Below are positions 30,836-43,890 of a stretch of 64,000 nt of DNA, piece after piece (the first letter of the stretch is position 1; each line of letters starts with the position of its first letter). This DNA comes from Diogma glabrata (taxonomy: Eukaryota; Arthropoda; Insecta; Diptera; Cylindrotomidae). Both the position numbers and the translations under genes were made by a program. The notes below the pieces were generated by a model that saw nothing but the letters and a program-made list of their open reading frames with translations, ran no database searches and was not told the DNA's origin. The stretch is taken from assembly GCA_963693315.1 (NCBI GenBank), contig OY856186.1:83335676-83399675 (forward strand), in the 5' to 3' direction.

Positions 30836-32607
30836 TCTTATCTGAAAAATTGATCGACTCTAGCAATTTTGCCATGACATCTATGAATATTTTTATTAAT
30901 CGTAAGACTGACTTCAAAGTTATTAAGATAGTTGATATCCAGAGCAAAAGCAGTCGATAAATATCAAAATAATAAAAAAATAGTTGTGTTTAATTTAAGT
31001 AGGCAAACAAATTGGTTTTAAAATAAAAGTACTCATTCAGTTTACTTATGCTAGTTAGTGCATTGCTCAAACGTCTTGCTGTAATTTTAAATCCTAAAAC
31101 TGAAACTTTCTGACTAATTTAAAACACATTCATCAAACATCTTTGGGCAACAAAAATACGATACGTCACTAATTTCCAAGTAACAGCAATCACAATATCA
31201 GAACAAGAATATTCCTCCTTTAACACTCAGTATTTCATTTTAAAATGCTCTTTATAGATGATCCAACAATTTTTTACAAAACTTTTGACTCTACGCACAA
31301 AAGTATAAATTTAATTAGAATTCGTTTACAATTTAAGAAAAAATTTTGTATGTACGCTTACAACTTTGTATTTATTATAGCTTTGAAGCTTAGTTCTCAA
31401 CGACTCCACTAATACTGCTTAATACTTTGAACTTTGGTTTCAATTGACTTACTTAGAATTGTTTTTCATCAGTATACTAGTATATAGAAACTTCTATTTG
31501 CTTATTAAGAAATGCAGTTTGTTCTTCAGTTTTCCATTTTTTGACTGTTTTTATGTTTTATAAAATTCTTTGATCTTTAGGAGGTGCAAACCGTATTTTT
31601 TTATCTTTTTTAGTGTTCGTTATGTGTAGTCGATCTATTATTCTGGTTTTATTTGTTATGCAAATATACTTTTTATTTATTTTTGAGCCCTGTCTTTTAA
31701 TGGCATATACTCGTATATGGTATATCTTACTTTAACTCGTTTTTAAAAAGCAGGGACAAGCGTACACAGGGTTGTCATACCTGTAGATCAAAAATTAAAA
31801 CATTTACAAACCAACCAATCATCGAAATTTAACTGACACTAATAAGAAAAATATTTGCTGTCTTGGAATTTAAAAGTTCTTAATTTAATAAACAACCATC
31901 TTAAAAAAAATTTAGTTTAGCAATTTCGAAAAGGCGAAATTGGGACGAACTTTTGAACAAAATCAAAATGATCGGCCCCGCCACTTATATTTTTAATCGT
32001 GTCAATTCTGGCAAATGGATACAAATGTATCCATTTGTCAACCCTAAATATAGTTGTCCCTCTCACTTTTTAATTACGAACGGAATATATTGAATTACCC
32101 TCCTAATATTTTGGATCTCATCAGAACAGCATAAGATACATTTCAATAACTATTTCAGTTTCATGCAATTGTACTTGCTTCCGGAACGGTTTTTTATGGT
32201 TGTAACTGCATTGCTCACCATTAATGAAGACCATTGTGTTTATCACCAATATGTATATGTATTGATGAAGCTTAGCCAAAAGCTTATTTACCAAGATTCA
32301 TTAAAATTCCAGGAATTAAATTTAAATAAATTTCAAACAAACAGTTGTTCTGAAGAAGCCCGACCCTTGCATAAAAAATACAAATTTGTTCCAAGCTAAC
32401 TCTGTACAAGGTAGGTTTTAGCGTACTCAAATTAGGTTTTTCTTATCACCCGATTGTCGAAAAAGAATCCAATTCGAATTAACCGACTATTTAATTGTTT
32501 TTATTAATGAGCTTTGGTTAAAATGTTCTTGAATTTTACTAATTTTCTACTACAAACAGTTGTTTATTTTTTGCAAAACCATTTTTAAGGATATTATCAG
32601 TTATCAC
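30836..32607. other. Intergenic; one perfect short palindrome
   Basis: No gene is recognised; a 79-codon frame at 32163-32399 resembles nothing I know. CAAATGGATAC with its exact inverse GTATCCATTTG, separated by AAAT, lies at 32012-32037. Confidence 0.45.
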
Positions 32608-34009
32608 TTGTAAACTAGTGATGGGAACAATCGAATGATTTCAACAATCGAATAAATATAGTAGTCGACATGTTGTAACAATCGAATAATTATTCGAAGT
32701 GTTTTTTTGTCGTCGAAAAAGTAGGACACACCACCCCTAGGTTCACAAAACTAAAAAACTCGTTGGATTTCGGCCACTTCATTTTTCAGTTTAAAAAAAA
32801 AAATATGTTTCTGTTTTGTTAACTAGGTAAGGATGAATATGTCTATATGCGTATTTTCAGTATTGAGATAAACGATCTAGCTACATCTTTTAAAAATTAA
32901 TATCACATGGACTTTCAGTATTTTATTCTAATTTGTTTGGTTAGCACTTTTAAAGTTCAAGTATAATGGATGATTACATTTTATGAGTCCCCAATGCAGA
33001 AACACTAGTCAAATTTAAATTTAAAGTTTTTAAGGACTCAGAAATATAGCTAAAGATACTATCTGCTGATTCATTGGCACTTTCGTAACAATCAATAAAC
33101 TTATATTGTAAGCCAGTTACTCATAAAAAGTACTGTATTGTAATAAAAAATGTTTGGCTTTTTTTGCTTGACGATCAATCATTACATTAGTTACATTAGT
33201 GAAAACAACAAATTTTGATCTTTTATTGCCAGTATGAAGTCTTCCAATATTTTAGGGCCCAAAACATTTTTAACTTTGCTTCCGTCTTCGTTCTAACACT
33301 CTAGAAGAAGGCCTAAGTGAGAATCCAGAAGATGACCTAACAAGCTAAAATATGTGCAGAGTAACAGTAAAATTATAAAAAAGCTTTTTCTTCTTTATTT
33401 TTTCCATTGAACTTATTAAATCAGTTATTTGCGTAAAGTAACAACAGATTAACATTATGTTATTTGTCTAATTTATTCATTTGAAATACATATATCTTGA
33501 TTACTTGTTTACAGTGAAGAGCTTGCCTACCTATTCAAAACTAATCAGAAACTAATCAGCATTTGATTCGTGTAAAATTACTTTAATCAGAAACGGTTGT
33601 TAATATATCTTAATCCTATAAGTCTTACAATCGTTATAGATAAATTTCATACAACAATATTTCAAAAAAATCTTCAGTAAACACTTTAATTTCACACTTT
33701 GATGTCTTGATACCTGTTACATCTAATGTTTGATAAATCAACAGTCATAACTCAACAATAATCAATCAACGTCTCTTGCAAAACAATCATCAAACTCCGC
33801 AAAACCAATAAATTTAACAGACAAGTTTGTTTAATTTCTCCTACTTAATGAAATCCCAAAATGTTAAGATTTAACAATGAACTAAAAATTCTAATAAAAA
33901 TCTTCATTTTTTTAATTCCGTATAATGTTTTTGTCAAAATCAGTATATGTATCCCATTTTTCAGTAACAAATATAGTACATTATGATGCTAGGACGTAAA
34001 GCTAAAGAT

Positions 34010-35082
34010 TATAACCTTTGGACCTTTGGTAACTAAAATAATTTACCCGGGATGCCGTTTATCCCCATCCGAATCCTGATCTTGGGAATCTCTTAAATTT
34101 TGTATAATACAAATCACAGGAAAAAAATACTATTTAAATTAAAATTAATCTACATATTTATAATAAATACCTTAAATATAACCTGTTGATTGATGATCCG
34201 GTTCTAATTCTTCAATTCCCTTGACTAGCGTCAAGAAATAATCCTATTAAAAAAGTGCCGCATCATCAACTATTTCGAAATTTTCTTCCGCTCCTAAAAC
34301 ATCTCTGGTAGCTGTCCATAAATCTTGCAGCAAACGCAATGATAAAGGATTACTGCCTTTTTCTACACGTTTTTTTGAATTCTTTCCAGGTAACCCCTTT
34401 TCTTGATTCTTTCGATCGCCATAATAATATATTTGTACGTTCCTCTGGATTATTTTTTATTTCTAAATCAGTACGTATTTTCATTGAACGAGAAATTTTC
34501 GGAAATTCACACATTGTCTTCATTTTGATAAAAGAATTTCACAATATATTTCAATAACAAAAACAAATATGTATGTTTATTTTAATAGTAATAATGAATC
34601 TAACACCTACAACTGTGTATTTTAGTTTTAATTTTAAAAATATTATTTAATTATTACAAACTTATATTAAATTAAATCCACGTTTAAATATAATATAAAA
34701 AATAGGAATAATCTTTCTAACAAACAATTGATCAATTTCTTTTGAATCACAAAAATGGAATGATTAATTTTTAAATTATGAAATTGCAAAATGTGATTTT
34801 GATTTTGCCATCTTATGATGTCAAAACAAAATCGGGCAATCTCCGAAAATTCAGTAATGATTAACAACGACGTCTGTTCATTAGCATTGGAAATAAAAAT
34901 TTAGTACGTTCGTTTGCTTTTTATAGTATGTTCAAAATTTAACTAGCAGTTAAGTTTTAGAAAATTTTAAAATTATTATTAATGTAAGAATGAACGGAAA
35001 CTAATGAAATGCATTTTTATTGAATTGAAAACGAAGATGAATTTGGTTTTATTATTGTTTCGCGATTATTGCGATCGTTACA
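34010..35082 (-). repeat. LTR of element 2, left copy
   Basis: 1073 bp, offset from the right copy by exactly 3073 bp. The short frames inside it appear identically in the right LTR and are not genes. Confidence 0.9.
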
Positions 35083-37082
35083 CCATGAATTCAAGGTAGA
35101 AACCAAGATTTCTACTCTTGAAATCACAAAAACGTCGCCATCCCTTCCATGACAGAAAACCACCGAAGCACTATTAAACTTAAACTAATAATAAAAATTC
35201 TAATAACTAATAAAAAAAATTATAATAACTATAGTAATTTAAATTTAACACCTATTTAAATTCTAAAAACCGAAAATTAAATTTATAACTATAATAACTA
35301 ATAACTAAGAATATAGGTTTAATTTAGGAAAACTAATAATTCTAACACTAAATTTAATTTTATAAAAAAAAAATATATTGAAAAACTTAGGCTTGGTATA
35401 TAGGAAACAGACGCTAGAGATTTCGATGGTAAAACCCGCAAAATCATGACTCGCAATCACCAACAATAGTAAAACCAATTCTCAACAAAAAAAAATGGAG
35501 TTAGTACGACGGAAATGTAAAAGGATGAAAGCACAAAAACGAAAAAAAAACAACGAACGCCCAATTCGAAAACATACAAGATTTTTTTGTAAAAACACCG
35601 ACGGACCACCGTCGTAGCCAATCTTTGCTGAATCTTTCACAAAAATTCCTAAAACATTATATATGTAAAAGTATAATCTATTTATCTAATTTCAGATATA
35701 CTGAAATAATTATATATACCTAAAATTAATTATTGACGATAGCACCCCTAAAATATATTTATTTATTTTTAAAAAAATTGAAGAATAAAAAATATTCAAA
35801 AGAATGTTTATTTATTGGATGCACCGTCCTAACTTTGAAATATTGATTTATTTTTTTTTTTTTTTTTTTTAAAAGATAAAAAATATTTATTTATATTTTG
35901 ACGTAAAGCTTAATTAAGAAAATTTATTTTATTTAGCTACCTAAAACTATTTAAACTACGAAAAAATTATTTATTTACCTAAAATTATTTAATTACGAAA
36001 ATTTACTTTATTTAATAAAAAATTTTATTTATTTAATGTTTGAAAAATTTGTTTGATTTATTTTATTTTTATTTAATAATATAAGAGATTCCAAAAATCA
36101 AGATTCGTCTGGAGACAATTTAAAAAGTAAGTATGGCTACAATATCCATATTGTTTAAATTTAAAATATCGCGTTCGCGAGCCCACTCCAACCATGCATG
36201 TGAGAACCTACTGGAAAAGCCCCTAACGACCAGATTCTACAGAACAGATTCTCCCCAACCTAATAAAAACAATCACAACTGTCACGATTAGACACTAGGT
36301 CCATTTCTACTGACCCAGTTGTGCTTGTTTAACCTACAAATAAATTACAACTAAACCTAATGCGAAAGTTGAAGAACGCTCCCGAGCACCAGACTTCAAA
36401 ACCTAAACTCCATGAAAAATTGTTTTATTGTAAAAGCTAAGTGGAAAAGTGGAAAAGTTTTTTGAATTTGTTTGAGGTGAAGCCTCTGATCCTGAAAGCA
36501 AAGTACAATTGGTTCTTCTCTTCATTACACCGAAGAAGCCTCTGAGCAAGGAATGGTACTACTGGTTTGCACCTAAGTACAAACACAGCAACACCACTCC
36601 TCGTCCCTGAGAACTCCCTCGCCGAATGAAGAGAAGAAACCAATGTTCTTCGATCGCATAACCCCGGTGGCCATAGGCGATCTAAGAACGACATTAATGT
36701 TAAGGGGATAAGCCCCATGGATGGCTTGTTAGGCCTACCGCTGAATTCAATTCTCAAAAATTCCTTTTAAATTTATCAAATTGTGAAATTCTTAAAAATT
36801 ATTAAAAAAATGAAAAAATTCTATATATATTTGATATATATGTAAAAGAAAAATATACATATAAAAAAAACCCAACTGGTTCTTATCCAAACAAGTTCGA
36901 AGTCAACCAAACCGGTTGACACCGCCCAAATACATGAAAAAAAATGAAAAAAATATTTTTCGCGCCGAAAATAGCTCTAAATAACACAACAAATTCGTAC
37001 CTAACGGTAACAAAACTCCACCGTAATCACGGTATTATATTACCAAAATATTCCCCCGGTCCGTTTTTGGTTCGGCGACAGG
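35083..37082 (-). other. Interior of LTR element 2, no coding capacity
   Basis: AT-rich at 35083-36110, with a more GC-rich block at 36165-36760. The longest frame (36437-36757, minus) has no recognisable domain. I see no zinc knuckle, protease, RT or integrase motif. Confidence 0.7.
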
Positions 37083-38155
37083 TATAACCTTTGGACCTTT
37101 GGTAACTAAAATAATTTACCCGGGATGCCGTTTATCCCCATCCGAATCCTGATCTTGGGAATCTCTTAAATTTTGTATAATACAAATCACAGGAAAAAAA
37201 TACTATTTAAATTAAAATTAATCTACATATTTATAATAAATACCTTAAATATAACCTGTTGATTGATGATCCGGTTCTAATTCTTCAATTCCCTTGACTA
37301 GCGTCAAGAAATAATCCTATTAAAAAAGTGCCGCATCATCAACTATTTCGAAATTTTCTTCCGCTCCTAAAACATCTCTGGTAGCTGTCCATAAATCTTG
37401 CAGCAAACGCAATGATAAAGGATTACTGCCTTTTTCTACACGTTTTTTTGAATTCTTTCCAGGTAACCCCTTTTCTTGATTCTTTCGATCGCCATAATAA
37501 TATATTTGTACGTTCCTCTGGATTATTTTTTATTTCTAAATCAGTACGTATTTTCATTGAACGAGAAATTTTCGGAAATTCACACATTGTCTTCATTTTG
37601 ATAAAAGAATTTCACAATATATTTCAATAACAAAAACAAATATGTATGTTTATTTTAATAGTAATAATGAATCTAACACCTACAACTGTGTATTTTAGTT
37701 TTAATTTTAAAAATATTATTTAATTATTACAAACTTATATTAAATTAAATCCACGTTTAAATATAATATAAAAAATAGGAATAATCTTTCTAACAAACAA
37801 TTGATCAATTTCTTTTGAATCACAAAAATGGAATGATTAATTTTTAAATTATGAAATTGCAAAATGTGATTTTGATTTTGCCATCTTATGATGTCAAAAC
37901 AAAATCGGGCAATCTCCGAAAATTCAGTAATGATTAACAACGACGTCTGTTCATTAGCATTGGAAATAAAAATTTAGTACGTTCGTTTGCTTTTTATAGT
38001 ATGTTCAAAATTTAACTAGCAGTTAAGTTTTAGAAAATTTTAAAATTATTATTAATGTAAGAATGAACGGAAACTAATGAAATGCATTTTTATTGAATTG
38101 AAAACGAAGATGAATTTGGTTTTATTATTGTTTCGCGATTATTGCGATCGTTACA
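37083..38155 (-). repeat. LTR of element 2, right copy
   Basis: A direct copy of 34010-35082 with matching ends TATAACC and GCGATCGTTACA as read on the plus strand, followed by the duplicated AGAT. Confidence 0.9.
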
Positions 38156-38817
38156 AGATGTTGGACGGATGTGGAGTTTGCAAATCGAGGCGCTAGCCGA
38201 GATTTGCACCCACATTAAGTCCAAAAAAGCTTACGTCCGTTCATCATATACTATTTTTTATTCGCCGCAAGCAAAATATTTTAAGAAAAGTTGTTTATTC
38301 TAAATTAAAATTATAAATTTTCATAAATTTTAAAATTCAAATATGTGGAACAAGTAACCTTTGACAAAATATTTATTATTTTTTCCAAATTATTGTGTAG
38401 CTATGACAACAAATGATAACAACTATTTTAATTGGATAATGAAATTTTGAATTTGAGGGTTGCTTTGATAAAAATTTTTATTTTTCCTAGAATTTAAACA
38501 AATACAAATGCTTTTTACTTTTTTGGACGTAGCTATGACAACAAAATAAATAGTTGAAAAGTGATACTTTAAAGCCGCATATCACAGTAATAAAGTAACC
38601 CTTTAATATGTAGGCGAATAAAAAAGTATTTTATTTACAACGGAAAAACATATTTAAATATAAATAAACAACGCACATATACTTTTACAATTTCATTCTT
38701 TAAATTTTTCTACTCATTTATCCCCAAAAACGAAACAAAATGTTTTGCTATGATCTATTTATGACATATTAAAGTATCCTCAAAAACGAAACACAAAATA
38801 AATTTTTTTTCAAATCC

Positions 38818-39135
38818 TTTTTATTCGCCTACATATTAATGTTTTTCCTTATTACTGTAATTTGCGGCCTTAAAACATCACTTTTTACGCCCTATATTTT
38901 GTTGTCATAATTACTTCCAAAAGAGGAAAAATCATTTAAATATGTACGAATTATATAAAAATAAAAATTTTTATCAAATCCTTTCAACCCTTTCAATTCA
39001 AAATCCAACCAATTTTTTGTTGCCGTTGCTATACAATTTGTTTAAAAAAATATCAAATTTTTTGGTCAAAGATTGCTTGATCAACGTATTTTTTTTTCTA
39101 AATTTATGCAAATTTTTAATTTTGATTTCGACTAA
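38818..39135 (-). repeat. Inverted, diverged copy of the hairpin-repeat tail
   Basis: Starting at TTTTTATTCGCCTACATATT, it matches the reverse complement of 38254-38625 at roughly 75% over its first ~110 bp (TTGCGGCC, TATTTTGTTGTCAT) and more loosely beyond. Confidence 0.65.
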
Positions 39136-39895
39136 ATAATTTCTATTAAACTAGAATCATTTTTTTAAACTAGAAATAATAACTTCTCTTAAACTAGAAT
39201 CGCCCAAATAATCAATAAAAACCATCACAAAACACACCTTACATTTTCATCTTTTTTTCACAAAAATCATCCAAATTGTTTCGGCACATCTATTATTAAA
39301 CACCCGTAAACTCCACATACCTCCTAAAAACATACCTCAAAAAACCTAACATTTACGTCCTTGTATCATAATCTACTATTTCAATAATGCATTGTTATTG
39401 TTATTAATAATGTCTCTCTATTGTTGATGATTGATGAACAAAATAAAACTACCTACTCGTATTATCAACAATAATCTAAAATTATAATTGATATCATTAG
39501 GAGATCATTGTTCTGTATACAGTTTTTCCAAATACATAACTAACTACTCATGTCAAATACCAATTTTTTCAACAACATAATTTTTATAAAGATAAAAACA
39601 CAATTATACCCAAACAAATATTTATCAATAATAAACATAAAATAATTCTTAAATTATTTCTTCTCCAAATTTAAAATAACTATAGCTCAAAGGTTAGTTT
39701 TTTTATTTAAACTATTTTCTGACACATAAAACAAAATAAAAGATTTAATATTTTGCAAATAATTTTTCCAATCAAGAAAACTACCTAGTTCAATTACTTT
39801 ACAACCGATAACTATTTATTTGATTGTTCCATCCAAGTTTAAATTTTAAAACGATTGAATCTCTCGGTTGCAAATTCTTTCTGATAAAAAAATAG

Positions 39896-40058
39896 TTATT
39901 CGAATAAAAACACTTCGAATAAAAAAACTAGTAGTAAAAACACTTCGAATAAAAAAACCTGTCGAATAAAAAAAGTAGTAGTAAAAACAATTCGAATAAA
40001 AAAACTAGTACTGAAAACACTTCGAATAAAAAAACTAGTAACTAGTTTTATTCGAATG
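39896..40058. repeat. Short tandem repeat near the hAT right end
   Basis: Five or so irregular units of the form CGAATAAAAAAACTAGTAGT plus AAAAACACTT, about 25-37 bp each. They hold the TTCGAATA word seen in the subterminal repeats. Confidence 0.75.
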
Positions 40059-40166
40059 AATTTTTTTTTCGGTGTCTGTATGGACAATCGAATAATTCGA
40101 AATGTTTCTTCAACAATCGAATAACTTGATTGTTTTCACTCGATTGTTCCCATCACTATTGTAAAC

Positions 40167-40728
40167 TTAAGCCAGTCTAACATAACAATTCCAATCTACT
40201 CGGCTTATATTCAAATTCTATCTATGTAGACTAATGTCGTTTTCTTTTTGCCAGAGCAGAAAAAGTGGTTTTTTTTCCAAAAAAAAGAATATGAAATTTA
40301 ATCTAGTTTTGTAGTTGTGTTTGTGAACTGTAATTTAATGTTTTTGTAATTAATATTATTTAGTTAAATAATTATTAATTTTTAATTTAAAACACGATTT
40401 AAACAAAACATTTAAACAATAACTATTTCACTTTAAAAAAATAATAAGTAAATGGCGTCTTGTTTGTTTACTAATTTGAAAGATGTGTAAATGTATTTGT
40501 GTAAATTTATTGTATTTTCACCTCGATCTACCAAAAAATCTAGATTCAGAAAAATATTTTCAGATCAAAAAAAGAGCAATCTTTTTGTACAAAAAGAATA
40601 CGAAATGCAAAAAAAAAGTGATCTAACAGTTGCTTTTTTTGCTCTTAGATCACTTTTTTTGTCAAAAAGAAAACGACTCAACAGTCTCATGTAACGGTCT
40701 AAACATAAAAAATTTGAATCGAAAAAAA
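40167..40728. other. Intergenic with palindromes
   Basis: No gene is seen. AAAAAAAGTGATCTAA (about 40612-40627) is inverted as TTAGATCACTTTTTTT (40645-40660), and CTTTTTGTACAAAAAG is a perfect palindrome at 40581-40596. Confidence 0.5.
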
Positions 40729-40730
40729 AA

Positions 40731-41231
40731 ATAGTACATTATGATGCTAGGACGTAAAGCTAAAGATTTTGGACGGATGTGGAGTTTGCAAATCGAGGCG
40801 CTAGCCGAGATTTGCACCCACATTAAGTCCAAAATAGCTAACGTCCGTGCATCATATACTATTTTTTATTCGCCGCAAGCAAAATATTTTAAGAAAAGTT
40901 GTTTATTCTAAATTAAAATTATAAATTTTCATAAATTTTAAAATAAAAATATGTGGAACAAGTAACCTTTGACAAAATATTTATTATTTTTTCCAAATTA
41001 TTGTGTAGCTATGACAACAAATGATAACAACTATTTTAATTGGATAATGAAATTTTGAATTTAAGGGTTGCTTTGATAAAAATTTTTATTTTTCATAGAA
41101 TAGAAACAAATACAAATGCCTTTTGCTTTTTTGGACGTAGCTATGACAACAAAATAAATAGCTGAAAAGTGATACTTTAAAGCCGCAAATCACAGTAATA
41201 AAGTAACCCTTTAATATGTAGGCGAATAAAA
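40731..41231 (+). repeat. Hairpin-plus-tail repeat, copy 2 (uninterrupted)
   Basis: This ~500-bp unit is nearly identical to the split copy 1. The hairpin at 40731-40865 has arms ATAGTACATTATGATGC and GCATCATATACTAT with tip CGAGGCGCTAGCCGAG. The tail runs from TTTTTTATTCGCC to GGCGAATAAAAA. It serves as the empty-site reference for LTR element 2. Confidence 0.85.
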
Positions 41232-43312
41232 ATGTAATTTATAGGTGTCAAATATTCTCGTTGCAACTGCCCATGCGCAAAAATAATCGCCGGCTTGGCG
41301 GCTTTACAAAACAACAACTATATACGTTAGCAGTTTTTCCACACTAAAACGTTAATTTATTTTTTAAGTTTATTTCATTTAATTTCCTAATAATATGAAT
41401 TTCACAAGAAAATTCAACCGGACACCTCTATATGATTTATATATGGTTCTATAATGACATCATTTATATTGCGTGGTAAACATATATTATAATATGATTT
41501 TATGAAGTTATTCGCGAACGATTTTGGACAAACAAAAACTCTCATCTCTGAAAATTATCTTACTAAAATAGAGAAGAATAAAATATTATGTAAAAAACAA
41601 AATAAAATACATGAATAAGAATAATACGTATCATATATAATGATACTATTATAACCTTCTATAGTTCTATACTTTGAAATTATTTTATGACATCATTCTA
41701 TATATTATGAGATTGTTAAGTGATATTAATTTAAATAATTAAAATTCCACCTAATTTTATTAACATTGTACGGAGCTATTGATGTTTCTTTAATTGAACT
41801 TGTTATTTAAGATTTAAGAAATACAATTTGTAGAGCGGCTTTATTGATAACATAGTTATTTGTGTTACTGTTAAGCCTACGTTTTCGTGTTAATTCAGTA
41901 TACCTAATACGTAATGTTATTGATAACTTTTAAAGTTTTTCCAGTTCACCGAAGCTTCTTGAACTATTAAAATTTATTGTTTTAACCAATAAAATAACAA
42001 AATTGATCTTTGAATAAAATTGTAATCAAAATTTCACATTAACTTGTATTGCCACGCCTTGGCTAAAAAGAAATGTTAATTTTTTTTATTTATATATAAA
42101 ATTTTATTATTCTAATACCATCAACAAAAATACAAATAAATTGTATAATACAAAAGTTAGCATTTTGGATATTAGCCAACCGAATTCTTGAGGAAAAATA
42201 GAAGTTTTTTTTTGTTCTATATTTTAAGATATAACGGTTTTTCATATTATCAAAATGTTTGTCAATTAACAATTACACGAATGCATATAACCGTCATATT
42301 CTAACGTAAATAATTTAAATTAATTCTTTTAATAATAGTTTATAAAAATTCCAACGTAATTAAATATTAAAACGAATAAAAGAACAATTAAACCACCTTG
42401 ACTTACCAATAAATGACATTTTTTATATATTTATCTGTTACAAAACTTTAATAAAAGATATATAAAACTATTTTGTTTTTTTTTTTAAATGTCTACACAC
42501 TTCGTAAATCAAATTTGAACTAAACTCGAAATAAGCAAGAAGCACCGATTAAAACGCCGTTGAATCAAAAAACTTGATTTAATAATATAATTGGAAAAAA
42601 TACGAAGAGAGTTCGTTAAAACCGTCAAAATAACAACAACAATATTTTTTACTGAAAAACAAGAAAATAAAAAAATATTGGTATAAATGTTAGAAAGAAA
42701 ATCGAATGTTATAGAAACTAAATGACTAATGTATGTCATAGTAAATATGTACTATCGATGATTTCATGTAATATATAATTATGACTTTTGTACGTATTGT
42801 TCTTTTAAATTAACCTATTTCAGAGCTTTCGAAGAAAAAATACCAAAAGCCAATTTTTTCCGTTGGTTGCTTGCAGTTTAACTTCCTGCAGTTTTTAAAA
42901 AGCAGATGGAGTCAAGGTCATGTTTGCTTAGTCGTAGTATTCCAAACAAAAAATAAAGAACCAAATTAAGAAAATGATCCATGAAGTGATGAAATCAATT
43001 AAATATTTTAAAAATAGAAGTTTATATCAGTGTCTGCCAACCTTTTTCCATGGTAAGATGGTAAGATTTATTTGTTGATTTGTGGGTAACGTATAAGTAT
43101 GGTCTGCTGAGTACGGGATTTGGGATTATTGGGATTCTCTTATTCACTTGTTCAAGATGTATTCACTCTAGGTGTGTGCCAAAATGAAATTCAAATAATT
43201 CTTGGCCATTTTAAAACTAGCACGTCCTCTGGTAATTGGACTGGTTAATTGGTTTTATAAGTTGTCATAGTTGTATAATATACTTGTGGCGGATCGCACA
43301 AATGCACAAACT
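41232..43312. other. Intergenic, nothing assignable
   Basis: AT-rich sequence. The only GC-rich patch is around 41268-41300 (ATCGCCGGCTTGGCGGC). I recognise no gene or repeat. Confidence 0.45.
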
Positions 43313-43313
43313 G

Positions 43314-43890
43314 GGATTAATTTCTTAGGTCATGTCATTTCCTCCAACGGAATTAAACCATCAAGGCAGCGAGTAGATGGTATTTTCGATTTGATTAGTC
43401 CTCAAATGGTGAAACAACTTCATCGATTATAAATGATCAACTTTTATTGTCGTTTTTTTGTTTTCTGCCGGTGACCAAACGTTTCTAACAAGACTTGCTA
43501 GATGGTTCTAAAAAGAATGAAATTTGTGGAAACGATCCAATAATTTGCGAAATCTTTTCTTTCTGTTTTACAGACTATAACAACAACATGTTCACCGCTT
43601 TCAATACAGCGATTGGTGCGCTAGTTCAAGAACTCATCACCGATACTTGGCAGCGTTTCAGATTATCCACCGAAACCTAGCAGCGCTACATAAAATTTCG
43701 ACTGACAAAATTTTATCCTTTTCACAGATCGCATTAACCGCTAACTTATGCCTTGTTGCAAAACAACGCTGGCTCTAGACAGTTTCGACATACAGATTTT
43801 ATCAGTCAGTTTACCACTGGTATTCAACACCTTTCTGGAATTGACAATATTGTAGGTGACGCCCTGCCACGCGTTGATCAAATCTAAGAG
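43314..43890 (+). pseudogene. Ty3/gypsy pol relic: RT thumb and RNase H
   Basis: INFLGHVISSNGIKPSRQRV (43317 onward) is the conserved FLGH block after the gypsy RT catalytic domain. It is followed, across an in-frame stop, by a degraded NFYCRF segment. FTAFNTAIGALVQE (43588-43635) corresponds to the RNase H DASNTAIGAVL block. RQFRHTDFISQF, GIDNIVGDALPRV (to about 43880) is the RNase H C-terminal end. Several frameshifts and stops are present. The integrase part continues at 49984. Confidence 0.85.

Larger units (their letters stand above)
34010..38155 (-). mobile_element. Non-autonomous LTR retrotransposon 2, 4.15 kb, in the hAT composite
   Basis: Two 1073-bp direct repeats flank a 2000-bp interior without gag or pol motifs. 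AGAT is duplicated on both sides (34006-34009 and 38156-38159). On the minus strand the LTR runs TGTAACG...GGTTATA, and the next bases, CCTGTCGCCGAACC, could be a primer-binding region, so I orient it minus. No good polypurine tract is seen. The LTRs look essentially identical, which implies recent insertion. Its LTR termini (TG...TATA) match the pattern of LTR element 1. Confidence 0.85.
33972..38625 (+). repeat. Hairpin-plus-tail repeat, copy 1 (split by LTR element 2)
   Basis: The left piece (33972-34009, ATAGTACATTATGATGCTAG onward) and the right piece (38156-38625) together match the uninterrupted copy at 40731-41231. After removing the LTR element, the first ~130 bp folds as a hairpin with tip CGAGGCGCTAGCCGAG. 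The remaining ~370 bp starts TTTTTTATTCGCC and ends GGCGAATAAAAA. Confidence 0.85.
32616..40158. mobile_element. hAT-type composite element, 7.54 kb, with 8-bp target duplication
   Basis: The ends are TAGTGATGGGAACAATCGA and its exact inverse (19 bp). They are flanked by the perfect 8-bp direct duplication TTGTAAAC (32608-32615 and 40159-40166), the size made by hAT transposases. CAATCGAATA words are clustered near both ends, as expected for subterminal transposase-binding repeats. No transposase frame remains, so it is non-autonomous or decayed. It has since received a hairpin-bearing repeat and an LTR element. Confidence 0.9.

Noticed and set aside
34339..34867. 72- and 66-codon frames in LTR element 2 (also at 37412-37940)
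   Set aside because: They lie wholly within the LTR and are duplicated with it. The translations look like chance AT-rich frames.
36437..36757. 106-codon minus-strand frame in LTR element 2 interior as a possible gag remnant
   Set aside because: No zinc knuckle or capsid motif is visible. It lies in a GC-richer patch where longer open frames occur by chance.
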